5,979 nt of DNA from an uncultured Lachnospiraceae bacterium (GTDB lineage Bacteria > Bacillota_A > Clostridia > Lachnospirales > Lachnospiraceae). The stretch lies in contig USDU01000160.1 of assembly GCA_900553635.1 (NCBI GenBank), forward strand, positions 1-5,979, given 5' to 3'. How positions within the stretch are numbered: the stretch's first letter is position 1; every line of letters begins with the position of its first letter. A program made the position numbers and the translations under genes. The notes beneath the pieces were generated by a model, which saw only the letters and a program-made list of their open reading frames with translations, ran no database searches and was not told the DNA's origin. This document shows positions 1-5,979 of the stretch, piece after piece.

Positions 1-1288
1 CCTGGGTGCGCTTGGGCACCAGGCACTTGGTAAAGCCCAGCCGCCGCACCTCTGCCAGCCGCTGGCCCAGGGCGCTCACCGCCCGCAGCTCCCCTGTCAG
101 ACCCACCTCGCCGATGGCGGTGAGGTCGTGGGGCACGGGCTTGTCCCGAAAGCTGCTGGCCATGGCCAGAATGGCGGCCAGGTCTGCGGCGGGCTCCTCC
201 AGGTCCAGGCCGCCGATGACGTTCATATAGGCGTCGCAGTTGCTCAGCAGCAGCCCGCCCCGCTTCTCCAGCACCGCCAGCAACAGACTCACCCGGTTGT
301 AATCCATACCGGCGGCGGTACGCCGCGGCATGGCCAGCTGACTTCGGGCCACCAGGGCCTGAATCTCCAGCAGGATGGGCCGCGTGCCCTCCATGGAGCA
401 GGCCACAATAGAACCGGACGCCTCCTCGGGGCGACCATTCAGCATAAACTGAGAAGGGTTCTCAACTTCCGTCAGGCCCGTCTCCCGCATTTCAAAGACG
501 CCGATCTCATTGGTCGATCCGAAACGGTTCTTCACAGCCCGCAGGATTCGATAGGATGCATGCCGGTCGCCCTCGAAGTACAGCACCGTATCCACCATAT
601 GCTCCAGCACACGGGGACCCGCCACCGTACCTTCCTTGGTCACATGGCCCACGATGAAAATGGAAATGCCCAGGCCCTTGGCCAGCTGCATCAGCACTGA
701 CGTGGACTCCCGTACCTGGGACACACTGCCCGGGGCAGAGCTCACGTCCTCATTATACATGGTCTGAATGGAGTCAATGATGACCACCTCCGGCTTGCTG
801 CTTCGGATAGTATCGCCGATCAGCTCCAGATTCGTCTCGCAGAACAGCCGGAGCTTATCGGAAAACTGCCCGATGCGTTCTGCCCGAAGCTTAATCTGCT
901 TCAGCGACTCCTCACCGGATATATACAGCACCTCATGCCCGTCATCCGCCAGCTTCTGGCACACCTGCAAGAGCAGGGTGGACTTTCCGATGCCGGGATC
1001 GCCGCCCACCAGAACCAGAGAACCAGGCACGATACCGCCGCCCAGCACCCGATCAAGCTCCTGCATCCGGGTGGTTACCCTTTCCTCATCCTTCGTCTCA
1101 ATCGAAGAAAGGCAGACCGGACCACCGGCTGCCCTTCTTTCGTGTACCTTCGCGGTACTTTTCTTTTCTACCGTTTCTTCTACAAAGGTATTCCATTCCC
1201 GACAGCCCGGACACTGCCCCATCCATTTGGGTGACTCATATCCGCAGCTCTGGCAGAAGAATACCGTAGAGGTCTTTCCCTTTGCCAT
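1..1288 (-). CDS. radA: RadA (Sms) DNA repair/recombination ATPase, 3' end cut off by the window
   Basis: RadA is a cytoplasmic RecA-like ATPase that drives branch migration of recombination intermediates and helps repair and transformation (family knowledge). My minus-strand translation gives 429 residues without a stop. An N-terminal C4 zinc finger is visible (Cys12, Cys15, Cys26, Cys29). It is followed by Walker A GDPGIGKST at 96-104, a Walker B-like VVIIDS at 168-173, and the RadA signature KNRFG at 253-257. The C-terminal Lon-protease-like domain includes GEVGLTGELRAV at 393-404. Relatives are about 455 residues, so roughly 25-30 residues are missing beyond position 1. The start is supported by AGGAG at 1294-1298, five bases before the ATG. 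The upstream gene ends only 21 bp away with no terminator between them, so the two are probably co-transcribed. All key motifs are intact. Identification is very secure. Confidence 0.97.
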   Translation of the reverse strand, partial: MAKGKTSTVFFCQSCGYESPKWMGQCPGCREWNTFVEETVEKKSTAKVHERRAAGGPVCLSSIETKDEERVTTRMQELDRVLGGGIVPGSLVLVGGDPGIGKSTLLLQVCQKLADDGHEVLYISGEESLKQIKLRAERIGQFSDKLRLFCETNLELIGDTIRSSKPEVVIIDSIQTMYNEDVSSAPGSVSQVRESTSVLMQLAKGLGISIFIVGHVTKEGTVAGPRVLEHMVDTVLYFEGDRHASYRILRAVKNRFGSTNEIGVFEMRETGLTEVENPSQFMLNGRPEEASGSIVACSMEGTRPILLEIQALVARSQLAMPRRTAAGMDYNRVSLLLAVLEKRGGLLLSNCDAYMNVIGGLDLEEPAADLAAILAMASSFRDKPVPHDLTAIGEVGLTGELRAVSALGQRLAEVRRLGFTKCLVPKRTQ

Positions 1289-1309
1289 GTTCACTCCTGA
1301 ATCATGCTC

Positions 1310-1723
1310 TTACGCCTTCTTAATCTTTACCTCAACAGCGTCCTTGCCGCCCAGCTCTACGCTTAAAACCAGCTTGCCGCCCAGGCCTGTAGTAATAGCT
1401 CCCGCGCTGACGCCGTCTACGACGGTCAGGTACTCGGTATCATCCTCTAAGCCCAGAGTAATCTGCGCGTCCTCCGGTCCTTCTACCTGAAACTCCACGC
1501 TGTCCGCAGTTACTTTAAAATGCTCTACAGCAGTTCCCGGTACGGATTCGTATACAAACAGGTCGTTGCGCTCCAGCTTGGTAATCTCACGGAAGGTTTT
1601 AACCTTATACAAATCTCCCTGATATTCAAAATCCTGCTTCTTTGTCTTGGAAGCCAGCTCGTAGTCTCCAAAGCTGATACTTCCGTCTGCCTCTGCACGG
1701 ATCAATTCTTTTACTGCTGCCAT
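1310..1723 (-). CDS. Conserved hypothetical protein, 137 aa, between clpC and radA
   Basis: I cannot assign a function. The product is a small acidic protein with no signal peptide, membrane segment, cysteine or tryptophan, so it is probably cytoplasmic. It looks largely beta-stranded, with alternating hydrophobic residues and glycine turns. Its most distinctive stretch is FREITKLERNDLFVYESVPG at 44-63, followed by GPEDAQITLGL at 82-92 and a GLGGKLVLSVEL segment at 113-124. I recall similar short proteins in Lachnospiraceae carrying the automatic label 'endosialidase'. That memory is unverified, and nothing here resembles a sialidase catalytic domain (phage endosialidases are far larger). The start is the ATG at 1723, nine bases after a perfect AGGAGG. 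An in-frame ATG at 1801 has no such site and lies upstream of the predicted transcription start. The gene has its own predicted promoter and leads into radA after 21 bp. Confidence 0.85.
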   Translation of the reverse strand: MAAVKELIRAEADGSISFGDYELASKTKKQDFEYQGDLYKVKTFREITKLERNDLFVYESVPGTAVEHFKVTADSVEFQVEGPEDAQITLGLEDDTEYLTVVDGVSAGAITTGLGGKLVLSVELGGKDAVEVKIKKA

Positions 1724-1732
1724 CTCTTTTGT

Positions 1733-1738
1733 CCTCCT
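1733..1738 (-). promoter_or_regulatory. Ribosome binding site AGGAGG that fixes the start of the 137-aa gene
   Basis: The minus strand reads AGGAGG here with nine bases to the ATG at 1723. It is a full anti-16S match at normal spacing, and it decides against the longer 163-residue reading from 1801. Confidence 0.85.
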
Positions 1739-1766
1739 AGTGGATCTTATGTTTAATCTTATCTCC

Positions 1767-1787
1767 CGGTCGCCCGTTGCGGCGCCG
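1767..1787 (-). other. GC-rich hairpin in the 5' leader of the 137-aa gene
   Basis: On the minus strand CGGCGCC, a six-base loop (GCAACG) and GGCGACCG can fold into seven G-C pairs with one bulged A. It would begin about eight to ten bases from the predicted transcription start and end well before the ribosome binding site, so it could protect the 5' end of the mRNA. On the plus strand the same stem is followed by TTTTT (1788-1792) and resembles a terminator, but no plus-strand gene precedes it. The folding is my reading and is uncomputed. A regulatory role is inference. Confidence 0.4.
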
Positions 1788-1802
1788 TTTTTGATATACA
1801 TG

Positions 1803-1831
1803 ATTATATACGATTCCGCTTCGCATTTCCA
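1803..1831 (-). promoter_or_regulatory. SigA-type promoter for the 137-aa gene and radA
   Basis: On the minus strand the -35 is TGGAAA (1826-1831, 4 of 6 consensus bases). A 17-bp spacer (1809-1825) follows, then a perfect -10 TATAAT (1803-1808). The A/T-rich run AATAAAAATTA just upstream of the -35 could act as an UP element. Transcription would start near 1795-1797, giving a leader of about 72 nt. This would let the small gene and radA be expressed independently of clpC. Predicted from sequence only. Confidence 0.65.
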
Positions 1832-1841
1832 GAGTAATTTT

Positions 1842-1870
1842 TATTCCCCTACACAAAGTGTACAGGAATA
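1842..1870. repeat. Imperfect 13-bp inverted repeat downstream of clpC, upstream of the next promoter
   Basis: The plus strand reads TATTCCCCTACAC, AAA, GTGTACAGGAATA. The two 13-base arms match at 11 of 13 positions around a 3-base spacer. In the clpC transcript one mismatch becomes a G-U pair, so 12 of 13 positions can pair. It starts 12 bp after the clpC stop and ends 10 bp before the -35 of the next promoter. No U-run follows in the direction of transcription (the bases are AAAATTACTC), so it is not a standard intrinsic terminator. It may be a 3'-end stabilising hairpin or a protein-binding operator. Confidence 0.55.
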
Positions 1871-1882
1871 TACCTCGCGGAA

Positions 1883-4330
1883 TTATGATGTGTGTACAGT
1901 AAACGCAATCACACCTTTGCGCATGGTCACCACGACGTCATCGCCCTGCTTTACATGTCCGGACAGGATCTCGTCAGCCAACGGATCCTCCACCCTGGTC
2001 TGGATGGCCCGCTTTAAGGGACGCGCACCGTATTTCACATCGTAGGCCGTGTCCACGATATGGCCTTTGACACTGTCACGCACCTTCAGTGAGATACCCA
2101 TCTGGTTCCTGCAGCGCTTAATCAGGTCTTTGAACAGAATCGACACGATTTCCTTCATCTGCTCCTTATTCAGGGCATGGAATACGATAATCTCATCAAT
2201 ACGGTTCAGGAATTCCGGCTTAAACATCCGGCGCACCTCTTCCATGACGCTGTTCTTCATAGCCTCATAATTCTGCTTCTCATCATCCTTAGCCGCGAAG
2301 CCCAGCCGTTTCGGGGAAATGATGGAGCCTGCGCCCGCATTGGAGGTCATGATGATAACCGTATTCTTAAAGTCCACGGTCCGTCCCTGGGAATCGGTAA
2401 TCCGGCCATCGTCCAACACCTGCAGAAGGATATTGAACACATCCGGGTGTGCTTTCTCAATCTCATCGAACAAAATCACCGTGTAGGGATTCCTGCGTAC
2501 CTTCTCGGACAGCTGGCCGCCGTCGTCGTGGCCCACATATCCGGGAGGCGCTCCGATGAGCTTGGAGACGCTGTGCTTCTCCATATATTCGGACATGTCC
2601 ACTCGGATCATGGCCTCTTCCCGGCCAAATAATACTTCTGCCAGAGCCTTGGAAAGCTCCGTCTTGCCCACGCCGGTGGGGCCCAGGAATAAAAAGGATC
2701 CAATGGGCCGGTTGGGATCCTGTAAGCCTACCCGGCCTCTCCGCACTGCCTTTGCTACCGCCGTAACTGCTTCCTCCTGCGCAATGACGCGCTTGTGTAA
2801 TATTTTTTCCAGTTTCTGTAAACGTTGAGTCTCCGTCTCAGTAAGCCTGTTGACCGGAATCTTCGTCCAGTCCGCCACAATCTGGGCGATCTCATTTTCG
2901 CCGACGGTCAGGGCCTTGCGGCTGCGGACACGCTTCATCCTGGCATGCTCTTTTTTCAGCCTTTCTTCCAGGGTCAGACGTTCGGTTCGAAGCTCCGCTG
3001 CCCGGACAAAATCCTGCTCCCGGATAGCCTTCTCGATCTCCGCCAGCAGCTCGTCGCTCTCCCGCTCCAGCTCTGCCGTCGCCTCCATTGTCCGGGTATC
3101 CCCAAGCCGTACTCTGGCTGCTGCCTCATCCATCAGATCAATGGCCTTATCCGGCAGGAACCGATCGCTGATATAGCGCTTGGACAGCTTCGCTGCCGCC
3201 TCCAGGGCCGCGTCGGTAATGGTCACCTGATGATGCTTCTCATAGCTCTTCCGGATGCCCTTCAGAATCTCGATGGTTTCTTCCTCAGTGGGCTCCTCCA
3301 CGGTAATGGGCTGGAACCTGCGCTCCAGGGCCGCGTCCTTCTCAATGTGCTTGCGGTACTCCTCTACGGTGGTTGCGCCGATGATCTGAAGCTCTCCCCG
3401 GGACAACGCCGGTTTCAGGATGTTGGCTGCGTCCATGGCTCCTTCCGCGCCGCCTGCGCCGATCAGCGTGTGCAGCTCGTCGATAAAGAGCAGGATATCC
3501 CCTGCGCCCCGCACCTCGTCCATGACATTTTTAATACGCTCCTCGAACTCACCCCGGTACTTGGTGCCTGCCACCATACCGGAGAGATCCAGGGTCAGAA
3601 GCCGCTTGCCCCGCACGGAATCCGGTACGGCTCCATCCACAATCCGCTGGGCCAGTCCTTCTGCAATGGCGGTCTTGCCCACGCCCGGCTCTCCGATGAG
3701 ACAGGGGTTGTTCTTGGTTTTACGGCTTAAGGTCTGAATCAGACGGCTGATCTCCTGATCCCGTCCTACACAGGGCTCCAGCTTATGCTCGAAGGCCAGA
3801 AAGGTCAGATCCCTCGTATACTGATGCAGGGTCGGCGTTCCTCTTCCCTGCATCCTGGCGCTGCGGGCCGCTTCCTCCCGATATATCTGGCCGGTTCTTC
3901 CCATGGAATCCAGAAGGGCGGAGTACAGCTCCTTCACATTGACCTCCATGGTGTTCAGAAGACGGCTGGCCGCGCATTCCACGTCTTTGAGCATGGCAAT
4001 CAGGATGTGCTCGGTTCCGGTCTTCTCCTCGTGGAACCGGGCTGCCTCCTGCTCCGCATCATAAAGCACCTTTTCCGCCCGTGGCGTAAAGCCGCTGCGC
4101 TCCCCCAGGGCCACGCCGCCCTCCGGGGAAATAAGCTCTCTTATCAGCTCCTGCACTGTGCTTTCCTCTACTTTTCGCTCTGCCAGAAGCTCTGCCGCCG
4201 CGCAGGAGTCTTCCCGGAGCAGCGCAATCAGGATATGCTCCGTTCCCACATAGCTCTGTCCGCACTCTGCGGACACCTTTTTCGCCTGCTTCAGCACATG
4301 AGCCGCTTTGTCCGTATAATTTTCAAACAT
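1883..4330 (-). CDS. clpC: ClpC-type AAA+ protein unfoldase, ATP-binding subunit of the Clp protease
   Basis: ClpC is a cytoplasmic hexameric ATPase that unfolds damaged or adaptor-delivered proteins and feeds them to ClpP (family knowledge). The 815 residues hold two Clp-N repeats (about 1-65 and 78-145). AAA module 1 has Walker A GEPGVGKT (213-220), Walker B LLFIDE (280-285), a pore-loop KYRG (257-260) and an arginine finger in LERRF (335-339). A UVR/M-domain coiled coil spans about 427-462, with [10 protein letters not shown] at 439-448. Its Phe441 appears to match the Phe436 known to control the resting state of Staphylococcus aureus ClpC. AAA module 2 has Walker A GPTGVGKT (550-557), pore GYVG (597-600), Walker B VILFDE (618-623) and sensor-2 YGARPLKR (767-774). 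LGF at 676-678 is the expected ClpP-docking tripeptide, which separates it from ClpB. Length is normal. AAGGAAG at 4340-4346 lies nine bases before the ATG. No CtsR box was recognised upstream. Confidence 0.97.
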   Translation of the reverse strand: MFENYTDKAAHVLKQAKKVSAECGQSYVGTEHILIALLREDSCAAAELLAERKVEESTVQELIRELISPEGGVALGERSGFTPRAEKVLYDAEQEAARFHEEKTGTEHILIAMLKDVECAASRLLNTMEVNVKELYSALLDSMGRTGQIYREEAARSARMQGRGTPTLHQYTRDLTFLAFEHKLEPCVGRDQEISRLIQTLSRKTKNNPCLIGEPGVGKTAIAEGLAQRIVDGAVPDSVRGKRLLTLDLSGMVAGTKYRGEFEERIKNVMDEVRGAGDILLFIDELHTLIGAGGAEGAMDAANILKPALSRGELQIIGATTVEEYRKHIEKDAALERRFQPITVEEPTEEETIEILKGIRKSYEKHHQVTITDAALEAAAKLSKRYISDRFLPDKAIDLMDEAAARVRLGDTRTMEATAELERESDELLAEIEKAIREQDFVRAAELRTERLTLEERLKKEHARMKRVRSRKALTVGENEIAQIVADWTKIPVNRLTETETQRLQKLEKILHKRVIAQEEAVTAVAKAVRRGRVGLQDPNRPIGSFLFLGPTGVGKTELSKALAEVLFGREEAMIRVDMSEYMEKHSVSKLIGAPPGYVGHDDGGQLSEKVRRNPYTVILFDEIEKAHPDVFNILLQVLDDGRITDSQGRTVDFKNTVIIMTSNAGAGSIISPKRLGFAAKDDEKQNYEAMKNSVMEEVRRMFKPEFLNRIDEIIVFHALNKEQMKEIVSILFKDLIKRCRNQMGISLKVRDSVKGHIVDTAYDVKYGARPLKRAIQTRVEDPLADEILSGHVKQGDDVVVTMRKGVIAFTVHTS

Positions 4331-4372
4331 ATTTTATCACTTCCTTCTGTCTGCTATCGTAACTGCAAAGTC

Positions 4373-4396
4373 AGGCGGGGTTTTCGCGCCCCGCCT
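4373..4396 (-). terminator. GC-rich hairpin between the SH3-domain gene and clpC, possible weak terminator
   Basis: Perfect 8-bp arms AGGCGGGG / CCCCGCCT flank an 8-base loop. In the direction of the genes (minus strand) the stem is followed by GACTTTGCAG, a poor U-tract, so termination may be partial and some transcripts may read through into clpC. The plus-strand reading is followed by TCTTTTCTTCT, a better tail, but there is no plus-strand gene to terminate. The hairpin ends 42 bp upstream of the clpC ATG. Confidence 0.5.
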
Positions 4397-4416
4397 TCTT
4401 TTCTTCTGTCATTTCA

Positions 4417-5667
4417 TTATAAATTCAGATCGTCCAGATCCAGGATTTCGATGTCCAGATCGTCGTCCGCGTCTGTCGGCTCTTCTGCTTTCGGTTCTTC
4501 GGCCTTCGGTTTCTTCGTCTTCTTCGGCTCTTCCGCCGCCTCGTCCAGGGCGCTCAGATCAATCTTCGGCAGATTGGCCGTCAGGCTCAAATCCTCCTCG
4601 TCATAGGCTGCCTTGTCGTACACGGCGTCGTCGTAAGCACTCTCACCGCTGTAATCCTCGTCCTCATCCACCCATTTTTTCGACTTCTCAGAACGCTTTT
4701 TCTTTACATCCTCTACGAAATCATCGAAGTCATCCTCGTCGTCTTCGTCTTCTTCCTCATCGCGCTTTCTGCGTCCAAAGAGACCACGGCGCTTCTTCAG
4801 CTTCTCATCCTCTTCGAACTCGTCGTCCTCTTCCTCGTCCTGCTCCTCACTGTCATCGGAAATGTCGCCGTCGTCCTCATTGTCATCATCCTCGTATTCG
4901 TAACCCGCATTGCGGCTCTTTACCGCGAATACGATGGTCAGAATCAGAAGAATGACACTCAAAACGCCCAGGCCAATCATAATGTACAGGCGCTGCTGCA
5001 GGCTTTTCGCTGTGGTGGATTTCAGGGTAGTCAGCTCATTTTGCAGAGAAGTCACCAGACCCTGCTGGCTAAACTGTCCCAGATCCTGCTGGAAGGTCTC
5101 CTCAGACGGATCGTACCAGTACCAGCCGGTGCTGCCGTCTTCCTTTGCCGCCCAGACCAGATAGAGCTGATCCGTGGCCGTACTCTGATATGCCGTGTAA
5201 GTCTGATCCCCCACGCTGACGCTGGTCTGCTCCATGGAATCCGCGCCCGTATACGCCTCGGCAGGCTCCTGAATGGTATAAGCTCCTGCGGAAATGCTTC
5301 CGGTCTCACCGCCATCGCTTTCCTCCGGCTGCTCCTCACTCTCCGCGGGCTGCTCCTCCGCCGGATCCTCGGTCTCCGATACAGACAGCAGGTCCGAACG
5401 AATCCAGCCTGTCTTCTGAGCGCCATCCAGCGTAAAGCTGATCTGATACCAAGTCTTGCCGCCGCTCTCGGCCTCATCGGTAATGTCTACCATCGTATCG
5501 ATAGGCAGGGAGCACACCTTCTGGCCCTCCGCGTCGGCTGTGGCGCGAACGCGGGATCCGTCCGTGGTAATGGTTCCGGTCCGGGCCGCCTCGCCGGTGA
5601 TGCCTGTACTGAAAATCAGGACGCCCGCTGCCAGCGCAGCCAGAACTCCTGTGTATCTCTTCTTCAT
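4417..5667 (-). CDS. Secreted/membrane protein with SH3-like domain, single TM helix and acidic cytoplasmic tail, 416 aa
   Basis: The specific function is unknown to me. An N-terminal signal peptide (MKKRYTG, then a hydrophobic stretch, cleavage probably near residues 27-28) precedes a bacterial SH3-like domain at about 30-95 (GSRVRATADAEGQ, TWYQISF, TGWIRSDLL). Such domains often bind cell-wall or surface ligands. A Glu/Pro-rich linker spans about 97-120, and a region at 145-190 is rich in Tyr and Trp. A short helical stretch leads into one transmembrane helix at about 227-249 (LYIMIGLGVLSVILLILTIV). The 166 residues after it hold about 71 Asp/Glu against 25 Lys/Arg, with basic clusters such as KKRRGLFGRRKR at 291-302. 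Inferred topology is SH3 outside and acidic tail inside. The start at 5667 is set by GGAGGA seven bases upstream. An in-frame ATG at 5682 overlaps that site. A strong promoter precedes it, and clpC follows after 86 bp. Confidence 0.85.
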   Translation of the reverse strand: MKKRYTGVLAALAAGVLIFSTGITGEAARTGTITTDGSRVRATADAEGQKVCSLPIDTMVDITDEAESGGKTWYQISFTLDGAQKTGWIRSDLLSVSETEDPAEEQPAESEEQPEESDGGETGSISAGAYTIQEPAEAYTGADSMEQTSVSVGDQTYTAYQSTATDQLYLVWAAKEDGSTGWYWYDPSEETFQQDLGQFSQQGLVTSLQNELTTLKSTTAKSLQQRLYIMIGLGVLSVILLILTIVFAVKSRNAGYEYEDDDNEDDGDISDDSEEQDEEEDDEFEEDEKLKKRRGLFGRRKRDEEEDEDDEDDFDDFVEDVKKKRSEKSKKWVDEDEDYSGESAYDDAVYDKAAYDEEDLSLTANLPKIDLSALDEAAEEPKKTKKPKAEEPKAEEPTDADDDLDIEILDLDDLNL

Positions 5668-5674
5668 GCTTTTA

Positions 5675-5680
5675 TCCTCC
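5675..5680 (-). promoter_or_regulatory. Ribosome binding site GGAGGA that fixes the start of the SH3-domain gene
   Basis: The minus strand reads GGAGGA with seven bases to the ATG at 5667. The earlier in-frame ATG at 5682 lies immediately against this site and has no purine-rich site at proper distance. Starting at 5667 also gives a textbook signal peptide (MKKR plus hydrophobic core). Confidence 0.8.
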
Positions 5681-5728
5681 ATATATCTTGTGGTTTATAA
5701 AATCCCTTATCCTCACAATATTGATCTC

Positions 5729-5757
5729 ATTATAATCGTATTGTAAGGCCTTGTCAA
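5729..5757 (-). promoter_or_regulatory. Perfect-consensus SigA promoter of the SH3-domain gene
   Basis: On the minus strand TTGACA (5752-5757), a 17-bp spacer (5735-5751) and TATAAT (5729-5734) match the housekeeping consensus at all 12 positions with optimal spacing. Transcription should start near the A at 5722, giving a leader of about 55 nt. It lies just downstream of the purD terminator, so the SH3-domain gene is a separate transcription unit. The palindrome CAATATTG (5716-5723) sits on the predicted start point and might be an operator, but this is only inference. Confidence 0.88.
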
Positions 5758-5773
5758 ATGACAGATTGTGGCG

Positions 5774-5810
5774 AAAAAGTGAAAAGACGGGAGCTTTTCC
5801 GCTCCCGTCT
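5774..5810 (-). terminator. Rho-independent terminator of purD
   Basis: In the minus-strand direction AGACGGGAGC, loop GGAAAA and GCTCCCGTCT form a perfect 10-bp stem (5785-5810). It is followed by TTTCACTTTTT down to 5774. It begins about 20 bases after the purD stop, and the next promoter starts 17 bp further on. This is a clear intrinsic terminator closing the purD transcript. Confidence 0.92.
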
Positions 5811-5829
5811 GCAGCTTTTTATCTCTGTT

Positions 5830-5979
5830 TTACGCCTCGTCAATGGCCTTACCAATATCACTTCTGCAATAAGCCTTCTCAAATTCCACCAGCTTCACTG
5901 CCTCGTACGCGTTGGCACGGGCGGTCTTCAGATCGGAGCCTACGGCTGTGACGCCCAGCACACGACCGCCATTGGTGAC
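5830..5979 (-). CDS. purD: Phosphoribosylamine--glycine ligase (GAR synthetase), C-terminal 49 residues only
   Basis: PurD joins phosphoribosylamine and glycine using ATP, the second step of de novo purine synthesis, in the cytoplasm (family knowledge). Only the last 49 codons and the TAA are present. The fragment opens with VTNGGRVLGVTAVGSDLKTA, the conserved end of the ATP-grasp enzyme's C-terminal domain. It continues with a helix AYEAVKLVEFEKAYCRSDIG, which matches the usual 'yRkDIG' ending of PurD. The full protein is normally about 420 residues, so the rest lies to the right of the window. It is likely the last gene of its transcript, since a strong terminator follows directly. The identification rests on the TNGGRVLGVTA motif and the C-terminal pattern. 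Confidence 0.88.
   Translation of the reverse strand, partial: VTNGGRVLGVTAVGSDLKTARANAYEAVKLVEFEKAYCRSDIGKAIDEA

Noticed and set aside
768..1490. Open frame of 240 codons on the plus strand across the radA/137-aa gene junction
   Set aside because: It is antisense to two well-supported genes and is low-complexity and Ser-rich. No promoter or start signals were seen.
1724..1801. 26-residue N-terminal extension of the 137-aa protein from an ATG at 1801
   Set aside because: That ATG lies upstream of the predicted transcription start (about 1796). A perfect AGGAGG serves the ATG at 1723, and the extension covers the leader hairpin.
2825..3730. Open frame of 301 codons on the plus strand
   Set aside because: It lies wholly antisense to clpC, which has every expected AAA+ motif. 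The antisense product shows no recognisable domain and no supporting ribosome binding site, so it is a mirror of GC-rich coding sequence.
4331..4372. CtsR operator or clpC promoter in the gap before clpC
   Set aside because: Only a loose TACGAT and a single GACTTT-like stretch are present. There are no tandem heptads, and no acceptable -35/-10 pair fits this interval.
3785..4606. Open frame of 273 codons on the plus strand
   Set aside because: It spans the clpC 5' end, the intergenic hairpin and the acidic tail region in antisense. Its Ser/Arg-rich end is just the complement of the Asp/Glu codons.
4440..4900. CT-rich low-complexity DNA as a possible repeat array
   Set aside because: It encodes the Asp/Glu-rich tail in frame. 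The repetition comes from GAA/GAG/GAC codons, not from a repeat array with a regular unit and spacer.
5668..5682. Five-residue longer start (MEDKS) for the SH3-domain protein
   Set aside because: The ATG at 5682 abuts the GGAGGA site itself. The ATG at 5667 has ideal spacing and gives a canonical signal peptide.
5041..5700. Open frame of 219 codons on the plus strand
   Set aside because: It is antisense to the SH3-domain gene and its leader. It is an Arg/Leu-rich shadow with no domain.

Overview
The window reads as a piece of ordinary chromosome from an anaerobic Bacillota, most likely a Lachnospiraceae or related Clostridia. The grounds are the ClpC sequence type, the clpC-radA neighbourhood, strong AGGAGG-type ribosome binding sites, consensus SigA-like promoters and moderately high GC content. 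No database was available, so the family-level placement is an inference. Every supported gene lies on the minus strand, so transcription runs from the high coordinates towards position 1.

In transcription order the layout is as follows. (1) The last 49 codons of purD (purine synthesis) enter from the right edge and end at a clear intrinsic terminator. (2) A perfect TTGACA-17 bp-TATAAT promoter then drives a gene for a 416-residue secreted/membrane protein. It has a signal peptide, a bacterial SH3-like domain, one transmembrane helix and a very acidic cytoplasmic tail. (3) A GC-rich hairpin separates it from clpC, which encodes a complete 815-residue ClpC with two Clp-N repeats, two AAA+ modules, a UVR/M-domain linker and a ClpP-docking LGF loop. 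(4) A 159-bp gap holds an imperfect palindrome, a good SigA-type promoter and a GC-rich 5'-leader hairpin. (5) These precede a 137-residue protein of unknown function. (6) radA follows 21 bp later, very probably in the same transcript, and runs off the left edge about 25-30 residues before its expected end.

Functionally the centre of the window is proteostasis and genome maintenance: ClpC unfolds proteins for ClpP, and RadA is a branch-migration helicase in recombination. Their adjacency is a known Bacillota arrangement (in Bacillus subtilis ctsR-mcsA-mcsB-clpC-radA). Here ctsR, mcsA and mcsB are not directly upstream of clpC, and an uncharacterised small gene with its own promoter sits between clpC and radA. 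I found no mobile element, CRISPR array, tRNA, rRNA or riboswitch. No intergenic gap exceeds about 165 bp. I do not see a convincing new multi-gene system. The items most worth a second look are the 137-residue protein, the acidic-tailed SH3 membrane protein and the palindrome/promoter/hairpin cluster between clpC and the small gene.
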